From Domibacillus indicus (GTDB lineage: Bacteria; Bacillota; Bacilli; Bacillales; Domibacillaceae): 64,000 nucleotides of DNA. Both the position numbers and the translations under genes were made by a program. Positions 9,164 through 19,698 of the stretch are shown here, piece after piece. The stretch lies in NCBI RefSeq assembly GCF_000970685.1, contig NZ_LAJB01000007.1:1-64000 (forward strand). Reading direction: 5' to 3'. The notes under the pieces are model-generated. The model was not told the origin of the DNA. It saw only the letters and a program-made list of their open reading frames with translations, and did not search any database. Positions within the stretch are counted from its first letter, which is position 1. Each line of letters begins with the position of its first letter.

Positions 9164-12100
9164 TCATCCTTCCCCTGTAAAAACAAATTTCGCTTTGCTT
9201 CCGGTATCAGACTGTCCTACTTCAAGGCGGGCATCAATTCTTTCTTTCAGCTCCGGCACATGTGAAATAATTCCAACCAGACGGCCATCTGCTTGAATAT
9301 CCATCAGTGTTTCAACCGCCTGGTCAAGCGACTCTGGATCAAGCGTACCGAAGCCTTCATCTACAAACATCGTTTCCAGAGAGACACCTCCTGCATAGTT
9401 TTGAACCACTTCTGCGAGTCCAAGCGCTAATGCCAGAGCAGCTTTAAAGGTCTCTCCCCCCGACAGCGTTTTTACATGCCGGCTGGCGCCTGTATATTGA
9501 TCAAAAGCCAGCAGATCCAGTCCACTTTGTGCATTTCCTTTCGATCGTTCCTTCAGGCGCTGAAGCTGAAACCGCCCATTTGTCATTCGTGTCAGCCTTG
9601 TATTAGCTGAAGCAAGAATATCTTCCAGAAAAGAAGCGAGCACATAGCGTTCAAATGTTACTTTCAATTCATTTTTCCCATGTGTTACTTCATATAAATG
9701 ACCGGCCAGGCGGTATGCTTCTTCAGCTTCTGCTATTTGGCCCGCTATTTTTTTAATTGACTCCTGAATTCGGATCGAGTCTTTTATTTGTGCCGTAATA
9801 GAAGCAGACTGGGCCGTCAAATGGGCAAGCGTTGGATTCAATAACTCAATGTCTTCTTCAAATTTCACAATATCTGCACGGACAGATCCTTTTAAAGCGT
9901 CTTTAAGCTCTGTTATCAGCAGGAAAAGCTCCCGCTGGCTTTGTTCATATTGCTTTACTTCTCCTTTTAGATCAGCAAGCGACTGAGCCAGCTGCCTGGC
10001 GGTTTGGTAGCATTCCATTGACTCAAACCCGGCTTCTTTACATGCTTGAAGAAATACAGCATTTGCTTCCTGCCAGGCAGCTTCCGCTTCTTTTTGTGAC
10101 TGCTGGCGCTCTTTGAAAACCGACTGGGCTTCCTTCCAGGAGATAGTTGATTTTTGGGCTTTTTCCGCTGCCTGCTCGAACTGCTTCTGCATAAGCTCTG
10201 TTTCTTTTTTCAGCCGACTGAGCTCTGCTTGAAAATAGCTGTGCTCCCGCATCGGTTCGGGTACAGCCTGCTCGAGCTGATGCAGCAAACTTTTCTTCTC
10301 GATTAGATTTGTATTTTCACTTATTTCAGCTGTTTTATTTTCTTCCAGCTTTTCTGCCGACTGTTTTCTCAGCTGTTTAACCCGGAGAAGCTCCTGTTCC
10401 AGCTTCGCCTTTCTCTCCATGTCCTGCTTTGCCTTCTGATAGTTACGGTCAGCCTGCTTTAAACGAGCTTCTGTTTCCTCCACTTGAAAATCTTTCTGCA
10501 GTTTTTTTTCTGAATTCGCAACGTTTTCCTGTGTGTTTTTCATTGCAAAACGGACTTCCATCCAGTTCTGCTCTGCCTGTTTATTTTCTTCATTATAACG
10601 GCCGGCCTGTTTTTCCGCTTCTTCCAATTCCCGTTCTGATACATAAGAAGCCTCTGCTGCAGCGGGATTTGGATGGTGAAGAGCCCCACAGACAGAACAG
10701 GCTTCTCCTTCTTTCAGCTGGCCGGCTAGCACCGCAGCCTGCCCTCTGCTCCATTCATCCCGAAGGCGCTGCAACTGTTTTCGTGAATTAGCAGCATATT
10801 CAGCTGTTTTTTCGGCTTGAAGCCGGGCCGCTTTTTCTTTTTCCTCCTGCTCTTTCAATACACGCCGGGCTGCAGAAAGCTCTTGAAATTGGTCCAGCAA
10901 TGCTTTTAATTTTTCAATCAAGTAGCCCGCTTCTAAATACTTTTCTCTGGAAGTCTGCAGAGAAATCAGTGCCTGCTCTACTTCCTGTTCACTATTCAGC
11001 GATTCTTGATCTTTTTTGAGCAGGACCAGGCCTTCCTGCTTTATTTTTGTGAGTCGCTCTTCCGCTGCTTTTACTTCATCCGCTGTTTTTTGATAAATCT
11101 TCACGGATTCTTCCATTGATTGCAGCTTTTGCAGCTGCTTTGCTGATTCATTACGAACTGGCTGTAAATCCTGCTGTTTTTTAAACTGGCTTTCTGCTTT
11201 TTCGTGAATCCGGGCGGCTTCCTGCATTGCTTTTTCTGCTTCATCCTTACGTTCTATAGCAGTATGGGCTGTTTGGCCGGCATTCTTTTCAAGCATTTCA
11301 TATGAAACGATCTTTTCCGCTTTTACAGCCCAGTTTATCTGCGACTCTTTTCTTTCTATCTCTTCTTTTCGTTCATCAAGCTGATTTTTATTTCGAATAG
11401 CGTTTTCCAGGCGGTCAAATTGAGCATTTCTTGCTATGCCTCGTTCCCGCTCACCGAGCAGGAAATCTCGGCGGCGGCTCGTCTCATCTATCTCCTGCTG
11501 AAGAGCTTTGTGCTGTTTATTCATTTCCAAAAGATCAAGATCAAGCTGCTTGAAAATGGCTTCCTTTTGAACCTCTTCCTCCTCAAGCAGCTGCCGCATT
11601 TCTAACGAATACGCCGGCAGGCTTTTTAAAAGTGCGGCCTGCTGGCCTGCCGCTTTTCCTGCTTTTTTCTTCAGCGCATCAGCTCTTTCCTTTAACACGT
11701 CTTCCACTCGTTTATAAAAGGAGGTTTGAAACAGCTTTTGTAAAATCTTTTCTTTTTCCTGGCTTCCGGAGATTAACAGTTTTTGAAATTCCCCCTGCGG
11801 AATCATTAAAATTTGCCTGAATTGATTCGCTTCGAGCCCAATCAACTCGTTCACTTTTTCATCGGTATCCCGGACATTTGCCGCAAGCAGCTCGTCGCTG
11901 CCATCCGCTTTTTTTTCATACAGCTCCGCTGCCGCTCCTACTGTCGTCATGCCGCCGCCTCTTGCTTTGGGCTTTTCCTGCTGAGGCGACCGCCGAATAA
12001 AAAACGTCCGCCCTTTCAGCTGGAATAAAAGAGAAACTTCTGTAGGCTGTTTTGGATCGGCAAACTGGCTTCTCATTTCCGAAGCGCTCCGCTGGTCTCC

Positions 12101-12271
12101 GCTTGGTTTTCCGTACATTGCAAAACTAAGGGCATCAAAAATTGTTGTTTTTCCCGCTCCCGTTTTGCCTGAAATAACAAACATTTTTCGATTTTCAAGC
12201 TGTGAAAAGTCAATCACCTGTCGGCCCGCATATGGACCAAAGGCTGTTATGGTTAAAGTAATCGGCTTCAT
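9164..12271 (-). CDS. sbcC: Nuclease SbcCD subunit C (SMC-like ATPase)
   Basis: A 1035-residue ATPase of the Rad50/SbcC class. Seen: N-terminal Walker A SGKTGAGKTT, about 700 residues of coiled coil broken by the zinc hook CSVCGALHHP near the middle, a C-terminal signature LSGGETF and Walker B MFVDEGFGTLD. With SbcD it opens hairpins and trims DNA ends in repair and replication. Its ATG overlaps the sbcD stop by 4 nt, so the two are coupled. Full length for the family. Confidence 0.95.
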   Translation of the reverse strand: MKPITLTITAFGPYAGRQVIDFSQLENRKMFVISGKTGAGKTTIFDALSFAMYGKPSGDQRSASEMRSQFADPKQPTEVSLLFQLKGRTFFIRRSPQQEKPKARGGGMTTVGAAAELYEKKADGSDELLAANVRDTDEKVNELIGLEANQFRQILMIPQGEFQKLLISGSQEKEKILQKLFQTSFYKRVEDVLKERADALKKKAGKAAGQQAALLKSLPAYSLEMRQLLEEEEVQKEAIFKQLDLDLLEMNKQHKALQQEIDETSRRRDFLLGERERGIARNAQFDRLENAIRNKNQLDERKEEIERKESQINWAVKAEKIVSYEMLEKNAGQTAHTAIERKDEAEKAMQEAARIHEKAESQFKKQQDLQPVRNESAKQLQKLQSMEESVKIYQKTADEVKAAEERLTKIKQEGLVLLKKDQESLNSEQEVEQALISLQTSREKYLEAGYLIEKLKALLDQFQELSAARRVLKEQEEKEKAARLQAEKTAEYAANSRKQLQRLRDEWSRGQAAVLAGQLKEGEACSVCGALHHPNPAAAEASYVSERELEEAEKQAGRYNEENKQAEQNWMEVRFAMKNTQENVANSEKKLQKDFQVEETEARLKQADRNYQKAKQDMERKAKLEQELLRVKQLRKQSAEKLEENKTAEISENTNLIEKKSLLHQLEQAVPEPMREHSYFQAELSRLKKETELMQKQFEQAAEKAQKSTISWKEAQSVFKERQQSQKEAEAAWQEANAVFLQACKEAGFESMECYQTARQLAQSLADLKGEVKQYEQSQRELFLLITELKDALKGSVRADIVKFEEDIELLNPTLAHLTAQSASITAQIKDSIRIQESIKKIAGQIAEAEEAYRLAGHLYEVTHGKNELKVTFERYVLASFLEDILASANTRLTRMTNGRFQLQRLKERSKGNAQSGLDLLAFDQYTGASRHVKTLSGGETFKAALALALGLAEVVQNYAGGVSLETMFVDEGFGTLDPESLDQAVETLMDIQADGRLVGIISHVPELKERIDARLEVGQSDTGSKAKFVFTGEG

Positions 12272-13386
12272 GATCGCTCCTCCCTTTTTGCTTCTTCTAA
12301 AACAGATGCTATATAGGCTTTTTTTTCTTCTGAAAAAGCAAGCCCGGTCATGGCCTCATAAAACTCCTTGAAAAGCTCCAGGTTATTTTGCTTTTTTTTT
12401 GTTGAAGAAGCAAATTCAAAAGAAGAAGGAGCAGCTGTCAATTTCTCAAGGTGAAGGATATTGGGAAATTTCCGTCTAAGCTTTGCCATCGGATCGATCA
12501 AGGCACCCTCATCTTTTAAAAGCACTTTTATATAATCCTCAGAGGCTTCAGCTTCCATCAACTCATCAAAAAAGCCAGTCATCACCTTCATATCCCGTAC
12601 AGGCTTTAATGCTTTATTCGTAACGGATACGCATTTATTTTCATCAATCTCCACGATTGCCACACTTTTTGTATGCGCAGCTTCTGAAAATGAATATTTA
12701 AGAAGAGACCCTGCGTATTTAACAGAAGCATGCTGAATGGCCCTGGGATTGTGCAAATGCCCGAGAGCTGTATAGTGAAACGGAGAAAACAGTTCAGCTC
12801 CCACATTTCCTGTTCCCCCAACCGATAAAACTCGTTCCGAGTCACTTGTCTGGCCTCCTGCCACAAACGCGTGCCCGACCGCAACATGGACCGCATCCGG
12901 GTCCATCTTTTCACTCAGCCGGCTTATAACAGCTTTCATGGCATCATGATGCGTATTCACCGAGTCATCTTTAAACAAATGCCGGATTACTCCGGGTTCT
13001 GCATAAGGAAGGCAGTGGAAATGAACACCCTCGATAACCGGACAGAACATTTCCTGTTCCATTTTTCCGGCAAGATAAAAACGGTTTTGGCGAAACCAGG
13101 TTGCACCAAATGCCAGGCGGTCCGCGCTGTCATGATTGCCTGAAATAGCTACAACCGGAACATTCAGCTCCACGTTGATTTTAAAAAGCGTTTCATTAAG
13201 CAGGTTTACAGCTGAAGCAGGCGGAACCGAACGGTCGTATAAGTCACCAGCTATAACCAGTGCATCTGGCTGTTCCACCTCAATTAACTGAACCAGCTCC
13301 TGCAAAATAAAACGCTGGTCGTCAATCATTGAAATCCCATGAACGATCTTGCCGAGATGCCAGTCAGCCGTATGGATAAATTTCAT
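12268..13386 (-). CDS. sbcD: Nuclease SbcCD subunit D (Mre11-like exonuclease)
   Basis: A 372-residue metallophosphoesterase. Seen: the phosphoesterase motifs HTADWHLG, GDLYDR, SGNHDS and GHLHNP that bind two metals. Partner of SbcC. First gene of the sbcD-sbcC(-sco) run; ribosome binding site GGGAGG upstream. I see no clear LexA box in front of it, only a single GAAC half-site. Confidence 0.95.
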   Translation of the reverse strand: MKFIHTADWHLGKIVHGISMIDDQRFILQELVQLIEVEQPDALVIAGDLYDRSVPPASAVNLLNETLFKINVELNVPVVAISGNHDSADRLAFGATWFRQNRFYLAGKMEQEMFCPVIEGVHFHCLPYAEPGVIRHLFKDDSVNTHHDAMKAVISRLSEKMDPDAVHVAVGHAFVAGGQTSDSERVLSVGGTGNVGAELFSPFHYTALGHLHNPRAIQHASVKYAGSLLKYSFSEAAHTKSVAIVEIDENKCVSVTNKALKPVRDMKVMTGFFDELMEAEASEDYIKVLLKDEGALIDPMAKLRRKFPNILHLEKLTAAPSSFEFASSTKKKQNNLELFKEFYEAMTGLAFSEEKKAYIASVLEEAKREERS

Positions 13387-13515
13387 TTTACTTTCCTCCC
13401 AATACGTATGTATGTTCCGATCATATCAGATGAATCAAATCTTGAAAAGAATCAACAAGAGGTTTACAGTTTGCTATAATAAAAAGATAGAAGAAATCAT
13501 AACGGAGGTTTCAGC

Positions 13516-13941
13516 ATGCTTGAAGGCTGGTTTTCTTATTTTATCGTTGCCTGGACATTTATTCTTGTGGGCCTGTTTGCAATTGGCGGTTTTTTTATGT
13601 TCCGGAAGTTTTTAAAAAAAATGCCCAAACAAGACGGCCGTTCTGATATGGATTGGGAAGAATATTATGTAAATCAAACAAGAAAGCTATGGGGATCTGA
13701 AGAAAAAGAGATGTTAGAAGAATTGGTGAGCCCGGTTCCAGAATTGTTTCGTGATGTGGCCCGCCAGAAAATCGCCGGCAAAATCGGCGAGCTGGCTCTG
13801 CAGGAAAAAGCCCGCTTTATTTCTACTGATCTCATTATCCGCGGCTATATTATCGCAACGCCTAAGAGAGACCATAAATTTTTACGAAAAAAACTTGATG
13901 AAATGAAGATTGATGTGACACCTTATCTTCACTTATTTTAA
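13516..13941 (+). CDS. yneK: DUF2621 protein YneK
   Basis: A 141-residue protein with one N-terminal membrane span (about 8-30) and a charged cytoplasmic part, matching the DUF2621 family whose B. subtilis member YneK lies next to the ccd genes. Strong GGAGG. Convergent with ccdC and sharing a terminator with it. Function unknown. Confidence 0.8.
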   Translation: MLEGWFSYFIVAWTFILVGLFAIGGFFMFRKFLKKMPKQDGRSDMDWEEYYVNQTRKLWGSEEKEMLEELVSPVPELFRDVARQKIAGKIGELALQEKARFISTDLIIRGYIIATPKRDHKFLRKKLDEMKIDVTPYLHLF

Positions 13942-13947
13942 TGCAGA

Positions 13948-13980
13948 AAAAAACAGCCTTCATTTAAAAGGCTGTTTTTT
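13948..13980. terminator. Bidirectional terminator between yneK and ccdC
   Basis: Stem AAAAAACAGCC/GGCTGTTTTTT; the ccdC stop codon lies inside the loop. Confidence 0.85.
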
Positions 13981-14467
13981 CAGTTATAGCAATCGAACGG
14001 CCCGAAAGCTGGCGTTTCAGCAAGATATATTTTTTATACATGGCGATACGCCATGGAAGAATCATCGAAAAAGCGAGAATAAAAAACATGCCGCCAAGCT
14101 CTCCTATATCAATCGCCGTAGCTAAAACAAGCTTTCCGACGATTCGGACAACAAGCAGCGTCATCAAAATAACCGGAAACGCTTTTGATCTTTTTAAATA
14201 AATATCCTGTCCACGTATCTCAAAGTTTGACGTTTTAATAAGCAAAATGGAAAACACACACCCTACGGCCGCTGCTTCCAGTAATTCAAGACCGGTTACC
14301 CGAAACATTGGAAATAAAAACATAAGCGCCCCTGTGCTCATAAAAAGCGGCGGCATAATAATTTTTTTAGCAGAAGCCGGTTTTTTGGCAGCTCTCATCC
14401 GAATAAATAAAGCGCCAATCCCCATCATAACAGCTGCAAGTGATGATGCCGCAACCATCCAATCCAT
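13964..14467 (-). CDS. ccdC: CcdC-family membrane protein
   Basis: A 167-residue protein with about five membrane spans, matching B. subtilis CcdC (YneJ), which is encoded beside ccdA. Start at 14467 with AAAGGA 9 nt upstream; the ATG at 14476 abuts that site and is unlikely. It follows ccdA by about 20 nt, so the two form an operon. The CheY-like yneI that lies between these genes in B. subtilis is absent here. Confidence 0.8.
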   Translation of the reverse strand: MDWMVAASSLAAVMMGIGALFIRMRAAKKPASAKKIIMPPLFMSTGALMFLFPMFRVTGLELLEAAAVGCVFSILLIKTSNFEIRGQDIYLKRSKAFPVILMTLLVVRIVGKLVLATAIDIGELGGMFFILAFSMILPWRIAMYKKYILLKRQLSGRSIAITEKTAF

Positions 14468-14490
14468 ATCGATCATTCCTTTAGTGCAGA

Positions 14491-15207
14491 TTAAAAACCT
14501 GTAAACCCGCCGAATAGCGGTGTTAAAATCATGATGATTTTGGTCATCCAGTCGAAAAATAAGATAATGCCCATTCCTATCATAACATACCCGCCGATAT
14601 TTACAATCCTGGCACTATGCGTCCGAATCCATTTCATCCGCCCAATAAAGAAGGACAGCACAAAAAACGGAACCGCGAAGCCAAGTACATACGCCATCAT
14701 GTAAAGCATGGCAGAATCGGGATTTGTGCCAGCCATGTAAATCACCGCAAGCAAAATAGGTCCCGTACATGGCGTCCATCCAGCACCGAACGCCAGCCCG
14801 ATCAATACGGACCCGGCGTACCCAACCGGCCGGTTTTTAAATTCAACCCGCTTTTCAGACATCATAAATTTTGGCTGCAAAATACCTGTCACGATCAGTC
14901 CGAAAAAGATAATAAAAATTGCGCCGAGCTGGCGAATGAGATCATCCCATTCCTTTAAAAGCTGGCCAATAAACGATGATCCAAAACCAAGTAAAAGAAA
15001 GACGAGTGAAAAGCCAAGAAGAAAGAAAAAAGTATGCAGCATACTGCGTTTTTGCAGCATGGCATTATCATTTTTCAGCTCGTTTACACTCATGCCTGTT
15101 ATATATGATAAAAAAGCAGGATACAAAGGCAGGCAGCAGGGCGAAATAAAGCTCAAAAACCCAGCACCAAATGCCAGAAAAATATTTAAATCGGTTAAAC
15201 CAGCCAT
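14491..15207 (-). CDS. ccdA: Cytochrome c biogenesis protein CcdA
   Basis: A 238-residue six-span DsbD-type thiol electron carrier. Seen: [18 protein letters not shown] with the first redox Cys near Pro, and [10 protein letters not shown] with the second. Family role: passes reducing power across the membrane to keep apocytochrome c and spore thiols reduced. Start has AAAGGA upstream. Confidence 0.92.
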   Translation of the reverse strand: MAGLTDLNIFLAFGAGFLSFISPCCLPLYPAFLSYITGMSVNELKNDNAMLQKRSMLHTFFFLLGFSLVFLLLGFGSSFIGQLLKEWDDLIRQLGAIFIIFFGLIVTGILQPKFMMSEKRVEFKNRPVGYAGSVLIGLAFGAGWTPCTGPILLAVIYMAGTNPDSAMLYMMAYVLGFAVPFFVLSFFIGRMKWIRTHSARIVNIGGYVMIGMGIILFFDWMTKIIMILTPLFGGFTGF

Positions 15208-15306
15208 GACTTCAACATCCTTTCCCTCTTATTGTAACAGAAACCAATCACTTTGGATGTTTACATATGTGTGAACAGAAAAAAGGAAAAGAAACGACAA
15301 ATTTTT

Positions 15307-15335
15307 TTGAAAATAAGTAAATGATTGGGTATACT
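15307..15335 (+). promoter_or_regulatory. Sigma-A promoter of ynzD-like gene
   Basis: TTGAAA (15307-15312), 17-nt spacer, TATACT (15330-15335); about 45 nt upstream of the GTG start. Confidence 0.75.
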
Positions 15336-15379
15336 AGATAGTGTAAAACTTTACTAATCAATGGAAAGGATGGTCCTCC

Positions 15380-15559
15380 GTGAACAAAGAGTCGCTGCTT
15401 GACAAAATTGAAGTGAAGCGGACTGAATTACTTAACGTTGCTTTTAAAAACGGGCTCACATCCTCTCTTGCAATTGAGCACAGCCAGGAGCTTGACCGGC
15501 TGTTAAATTTATATGATGAACTCCACATTCAAAACTTAAAAGAAGTACATATAAAATAA
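15380..15559 (+). CDS. ynzD: Spo0E-family aspartyl-phosphate phosphatase (YnzD-like)
   Basis: A 59-residue protein starting with GTG and preceded by GGAAAGGA. It has the family signature SQELD at residues 35-39 between two short helices. Spo0E-type proteins dephosphorylate Spo0A~P. Its place between ccdA and the yneF-tkt block is that of ynzD in B. subtilis. It has its own sigma-A promoter and terminator. Confidence 0.85.
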   Translation: MNKESLLDKIEVKRTELLNVAFKNGLTSSLAIEHSQELDRLLNLYDELHIQNLKEVHIK

Positions 15560-15587
15560 AAAAGCTGTCCGTTTGGACAGCTTTTTT
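15558..15587. terminator. Bidirectional terminator
   Basis: Stem AAAAAAGCTGTCC/GGACAGCTTTTTT with a 4-nt loop, shared by ynzD (+) and the secreted-protein gene (-). Confidence 0.9.
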
Positions 15588-16110
15588 ATTTATTCTTATA
15601 AACGCCGATCAGCCCATTTTCAATAAACATCTGGTCAAATTCAGCTGTTACTTTATCACCAGGAAGAAGTTCATCTCCATATACATTATCACTCGTAAAT
15701 ATAATATCCCCTGACTTGGAACTTGTTCCTGATATATACATTTGGCCGTGCTCATACCAAACGCGTTTTACAGTATAGCCCACTTTTTCCGGCTTTACAT
15801 ATTCAGCAATATTGAAACCGCCATCCTCCCAGTATGTACGGATGCGGTCACCTACTGATAGTTCAATTTCTACATCCGCCGATGTAAATCGAATGGTTTC
15901 TCCATTACTGGCTGTAGCTTGATAATATCCATTTTCAATTTGTTTAGATTTATATGTAACAATATAATGCTTTAAAGAAATACCTTCTTTTTCTAGCATT
16001 TCGTATGGCGTGCCTGTTAACTCCTCTTCTGTTTCAATTGCCGATGCTGGTAAGCCTGCGCCTGCTAACATGAGTGGAATAATTAATAAAGACAATAACT
16101 GTTTTTTCAT
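15586..16110 (-). CDS. Secreted protein of unknown function
   Basis: A 174-residue protein with a signal peptide (MKKQ start, cleavage near LPASA). The mature part is beta-rich with two similar halves, each with a GD(R/K) turn (LSVGDRIR, LLPGDKVT), suggesting a repeated OB- or barwin-like beta fold; I do not recognise a named family. The start at 16110 is chosen because a GGGGG site precedes it. Confidence 0.65.
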   Translation of the reverse strand: MKKQLLSLLIIPLMLAGAGLPASAIETEEELTGTPYEMLEKEGISLKHYIVTYKSKQIENGYYQATASNGETIRFTSADVEIELSVGDRIRTYWEDGGFNIAEYVKPEKVGYTVKRVWYEHGQMYISGTSSKSGDIIFTSDNVYGDELLPGDKVTAEFDQMFIENGLIGVYKNK

Positions 16111-16439
16111 GCTGCTTGTCCCCCTTTTTGTCTTATAGTTATATGTACCCCAATCTTCATCAATTACTCTTAAAAAAATAAAAAAAACCGTTTTCAAAAG
16201 AAAAACGATTCATGACTTTTTGTTTAGCTTTTCACTTACTTTTTTCTTTTACGGATGAACACCGTTCGCACACTGTAATTATTAGGAAATTGGCAATGAA
16301 TTACTTATCCGTTTCCACAAACAGATTACATTGACTAGGACTTTTGAATCAAAAAAATATCACTTTTGTAATAATTTTGGATAATTTATTAAAATAAAGT
16401 AATGAATAGAGGATATATTCCAAAGAGTAGATATCTTTG

Positions 16440-16857
16440 ATGAAAAAAATTGTAGTTTCTTGTTAGTTTGCTGTTTCTTCTTTTTCACCTCCAGTTTTGC
16501 TTTTGCCTCATTTAATGATGTTTCCAAATCACACTGGGCAAAGGATGAAATTACATATTTATTCGGCCAAAAAATTATTAATGGCTTTGCAAACGGTATC
16601 CGTATCGTTCCTGCTTTAAAATGGGATTACCATAAAGAGTCCCTTGCAATTTGGTGAAAAAACACGGCAGCTACTATTACTGCTATCAAAATCTAGCCGG
16701 ACATCCTTATAAACCAGATTATCGGGAAACTGCTGAAGCAAAAGCATATGGCCGGCTGCATGACAGACTTGAAAAGTCCAATCTTTCTATTCAGCCAAAT
16801 CAAAAAATAGACTCACTTAAACCCGCTGTTGAAATGCCCGGCGGGTTTTTAAATTAA
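16440..16857 (+). pseudogene. Frameshifted SLH-domain secreted protein remnant
   Basis: Reading across frames: ATGAAAAAAATTG opens a signal peptide that hits TAG after eight codons; the rest of the signal peptide and a single S-layer homology repeat (FNDVSKSHWAKDEITYL then GFANG) continue two frames off. A second shift near 16655 leads into a tail with HGSYYYCYQNLAGHPYKP. Two frameshifts and no intact start mean the gene is dead. The tail's original domain is not recognised. Confidence 0.6.
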
Positions 16858-16859
16858 AA

Positions 16860-17100
16860 GCACCGGGAGTATAGCTCAAGGGGACCGAAAGCGTGCGTTT
16901 GTCAACCGCTTGAGCACCGTTTCATATAGAACTCTATATTTCCTTTACAGATTTCATTCAAACAATAATGGGCACATTTATATTTTCGGACGGAACATGA
17001 TCATTTTCTTTAAGAGCAGCTTCTAAAAACACAAAAACCACCCTTTCCGTTAAGCTTACACGGAAAAATGGTGGTTGAAGTGGTCTGTATGATAAATTAA
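16860..17100. other. Gene-free stretch with two hairpins
   Basis: No convincing ORF. Seen: a long-looped inverted repeat GCTCAAG/CTTGAGC (about 16876-16914) and a terminator-like stem AACCACC..TTCCG / CGGAA..GGTGGTT (about 17036-17079). Neither follows an intact gene. Confidence 0.4.
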
Positions 17101-17207
17101 TCATTATCTTTCAATAAAATAAGATGGATTAATTATTTCCTTTTCATCGCATTATCAATGCATAGATGAGTCCTGGAAATCTGGCCATACCTTTGATACA
17201 AGCAGTT

Positions 17208-17423
17208 TTACTTCTTATCCATTTTATTCATTTGAGCCATCATTTGATTAATTTTCTTCTGCGACGGCTTCATGCCCATTTGCATCATCATCATGCGCAG
17301 CATTTGCTCGTTAATCGGCGGATTTTTCTTTAGATAATCCATCATGTAACGGCGTGCGATGAAAAAACCAATAGCGATACCGGCAGCGAGTGCCAGGACA
17401 GCCGTAAGCACATACCAAAACAT
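17208..17423 (-). CDS. yneF: UPF0154 membrane protein YneF
   Basis: A 71-residue protein with one N-terminal span and a Met-rich cytoplasmic tail ([17 protein letters not shown]), exactly the YneF/UPF0154 pattern. Conserved position next to tkt. AAGGAGGAA upstream. Function unknown. Confidence 0.9.
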   Translation of the reverse strand: MFWYVLTAVLALAAGIAIGFFIARRYMMDYLKKNPPINEQMLRMMMMQMGMKPSQKKINQMMAQMNKMDKK

Positions 17424-17517
17424 AAACGTGTTCCTCCTTCAAGTCATCTATTCAAAGTGTACTAAACCATTGGCGATTATACAATAAGCGGCTGTAAATT
17501 TTTGCGGAGCTATGGCG

Positions 17518-17546
17518 AAAAAAAGTCCGGAACCGAGGTTCCGGAC
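17518..17546 (-). terminator. Terminator of tkt
   Basis: A 10-bp stem GTCCGGAACC/GGTTCCGGAC followed on the minus strand by seven T. Confidence 0.9.
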
Positions 17547-17556
17547 CGGCCTTTTA

Positions 17557-19578
17557 TTATCTTTCTAAAAGTGCTTTAACGCGTGCTACCACATTTTCGA
17601 CTGTAAAGCCGTATTCTTTCATAACAATATCACCAGGGGCAGAGGCACCAAATTGATCAATTGCCAAAATGTCTCCTTCATCTCCTGTATATTTATGCCA
17701 GCCGAATGAAGAGCCGACTTCGATGCCAAGACGTTTTTTCACTGATTTCGGGATAACTGACTCTTTGTAAGCTGCATCCTGCTGTTCAAAACGGTCAAAA
17801 GACGGCATGCTGATAACATTTGCATGAATGCCTTCCCCCTGAAGAACTTTTTGCGCTTCTACGGCAAGGCCTACCTCTGAACCTGTTGCCAGAAGAAGAA
17901 CATCCGGTGTTTTTTCTGCTTTTACTACCGTATAAGCACCTTTTTCTACACCTTCATGCGCTTTTTCTTTTGATCCTGGAAGAACCGGCAAGTTTTGACG
18001 AGTCAAAACAAGGGCAGTCGGTGTCGACTTGCTTGTGAGCGCCAATTTCCAGGCTGCTGCTGTTTCATTTCCGTCAGCCGGACGGATCACAGATAGGTTC
18101 GGCATGCCACGAAACGCGGAAAGCTGTTCTACCGGCTCATGTGTTGGTCCATCTTCTCCTACAGCAATACTGTCATGCGTAAACACATACGTAACCGGAA
18201 GACCCATTAATGCAGCCAGACGAATCGCCGGACGCAGGTAATCAGAGAATACAAAGAACGTTCCGCCAAATACCTGCAGCCCACCATGCAGTGCCATTCC
18301 ATTCATAGCAGCGCCCATTGCAAATTCGCGGACACCAAACCAGATGTTACGGCCTTCATAGCTGTTAGGAGAGCCGTAGCCCGCCGGCATAAAATCTCCG
18401 GAATCCTTAATAGTGGTTTTGTTTGAGCCTGCTAAATCTGCAGATCCGCCAATAAATGTCGGCACTGCTTTAGCAATGGCATTTAATGCTTCACCGGATG
18501 TGTTGCGTGTCGCATTGGATGTTCCTTCTTCATAAACTGGAAGTGATTTTTCCCACTCATCCGGCAACTCACCGTTAATTGCTTTTTGAAGCTGATCTGC
18601 CAGTTCGGGATAATTTTCTTGATAAGAAGCAAATAATTTGTCCCACTCTGCCTGTGCTTCAGCCCCGCGGTTCACTGCAGCTTCTTCAAAACGGCTGTAT
18701 ACCTCGTCTGGCACATGGAAGTCCTGCTCAAATGTCCATTTGTAATACTCTTTTGTCAGTTTCATTTCATCTTCACCAAGCGGTGCACCGTGGGAAGCAG
18801 ATTTACCTGACTTATTTGGAGAGCCGTATCCAATTACCGTTTTTACTTCGATAATAGTTGGAGCATCTTCGTGCTGCTTAGCAGACTCAAGCGCTTTTAC
18901 TACTTCATCCAGGTCATTGCCGTCTTCTACACGAATATAGTTCCAGCCGTATGCTTTAAAGCGGCCTTCTACACTTTCAGAAAACGATTTATCAAGTTCT
19001 CCATCCAACGAAATGTCATTGGAATCGTAAAGAACAACGAGACGGTTTAATTTCAAGTGTGCTGCAAGCGATGCTGCTTCGGATGCTACACCTTCCATTA
19101 AATCGCCATCACCGCATAATGCGTATGTATGATGGCCAACGACCTCATGTCCATCTTTGTTGTAAACGGCTGCCAGGTGACGCTCTGCCATTGCCATTCC
19201 AACGGCCATTGCAATTCCCTGGCCAAGCGGACCCGTTGTTGCTTCTACGCCATCTGTATGCTTGTATTCTGGATGGCCTGGTGTTTTGCTTCCCCATTGG
19301 CGGAAGTTTTTAATTTCATCAAGCGAAAGATCATAGCCGGCAAGATGAAGCAGGCTGTATAAAAGCATGGAACCGTGACCGGCTGAAAGTACGAATCGAT
19401 CCCGGTTAAACCATTGCGGATTTTTCGGATTGTGATTCATTACTTTTGTCCAGAGTGCATACGCCATTGGAGCAGCACCCATTGGCAAACCCGGATGGCC
19501 GGAATTCGCTTTTTCAATTGCATCGATGGATAGCGTGCGGATTGTCGTTACCGCAAGCTGGTCTGTTTTGTCAAACAT
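17557..19578 (-). CDS. tkt: Transketolase
   Basis: A 673-residue thiamine-diphosphate enzyme of the pentose phosphate pathway. Seen: the ThDP motif GDGDLMEG..., substrate loop residues in [19 protein letters not shown], and the pyrimidine-domain [12 protein letters not shown]. It moves two-carbon units between sugar phosphates. The start at 19578 has AAAGGA 8 nt upstream; the ATG 9 nt before it does not. Monocistronic, with its own terminator. Confidence 0.96.
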   Translation of the reverse strand: MFDKTDQLAVTTIRTLSIDAIEKANSGHPGLPMGAAPMAYALWTKVMNHNPKNPQWFNRDRFVLSAGHGSMLLYSLLHLAGYDLSLDEIKNFRQWGSKTPGHPEYKHTDGVEATTGPLGQGIAMAVGMAMAERHLAAVYNKDGHEVVGHHTYALCGDGDLMEGVASEAASLAAHLKLNRLVVLYDSNDISLDGELDKSFSESVEGRFKAYGWNYIRVEDGNDLDEVVKALESAKQHEDAPTIIEVKTVIGYGSPNKSGKSASHGAPLGEDEMKLTKEYYKWTFEQDFHVPDEVYSRFEEAAVNRGAEAQAEWDKLFASYQENYPELADQLQKAINGELPDEWEKSLPVYEEGTSNATRNTSGEALNAIAKAVPTFIGGSADLAGSNKTTIKDSGDFMPAGYGSPNSYEGRNIWFGVREFAMGAAMNGMALHGGLQVFGGTFFVFSDYLRPAIRLAALMGLPVTYVFTHDSIAVGEDGPTHEPVEQLSAFRGMPNLSVIRPADGNETAAAWKLALTSKSTPTALVLTRQNLPVLPGSKEKAHEGVEKGAYTVVKAEKTPDVLLLATGSEVGLAVEAQKVLQGEGIHANVISMPSFDRFEQQDAAYKESVIPKSVKKRLGIEVGSSFGWHKYTGDEGDILAIDQFGASAPGDIVMKEYGFTVENVVARVKALLER

Positions 19579-19662
19579 GAGATTCATCCTTTCAAAAGGG
19601 GATTTACCCCTCTATATTAAAGGTCTTTGGCAGAATATACAACAAAAATACTGAACAATATG

Positions 19663-19692
19663 AAAAAAGAGACAGCTTTAGCTGTCTCTTTT
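19663..19692 (-). terminator. Terminator of yneA-yneB-ynzC operon
   Basis: Stem AAGAGACAGC/GCTGTCTCTT with a TTTA loop and T tract on the minus strand. Confidence 0.85.
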
Positions 19693-19698
19693 AAATCA

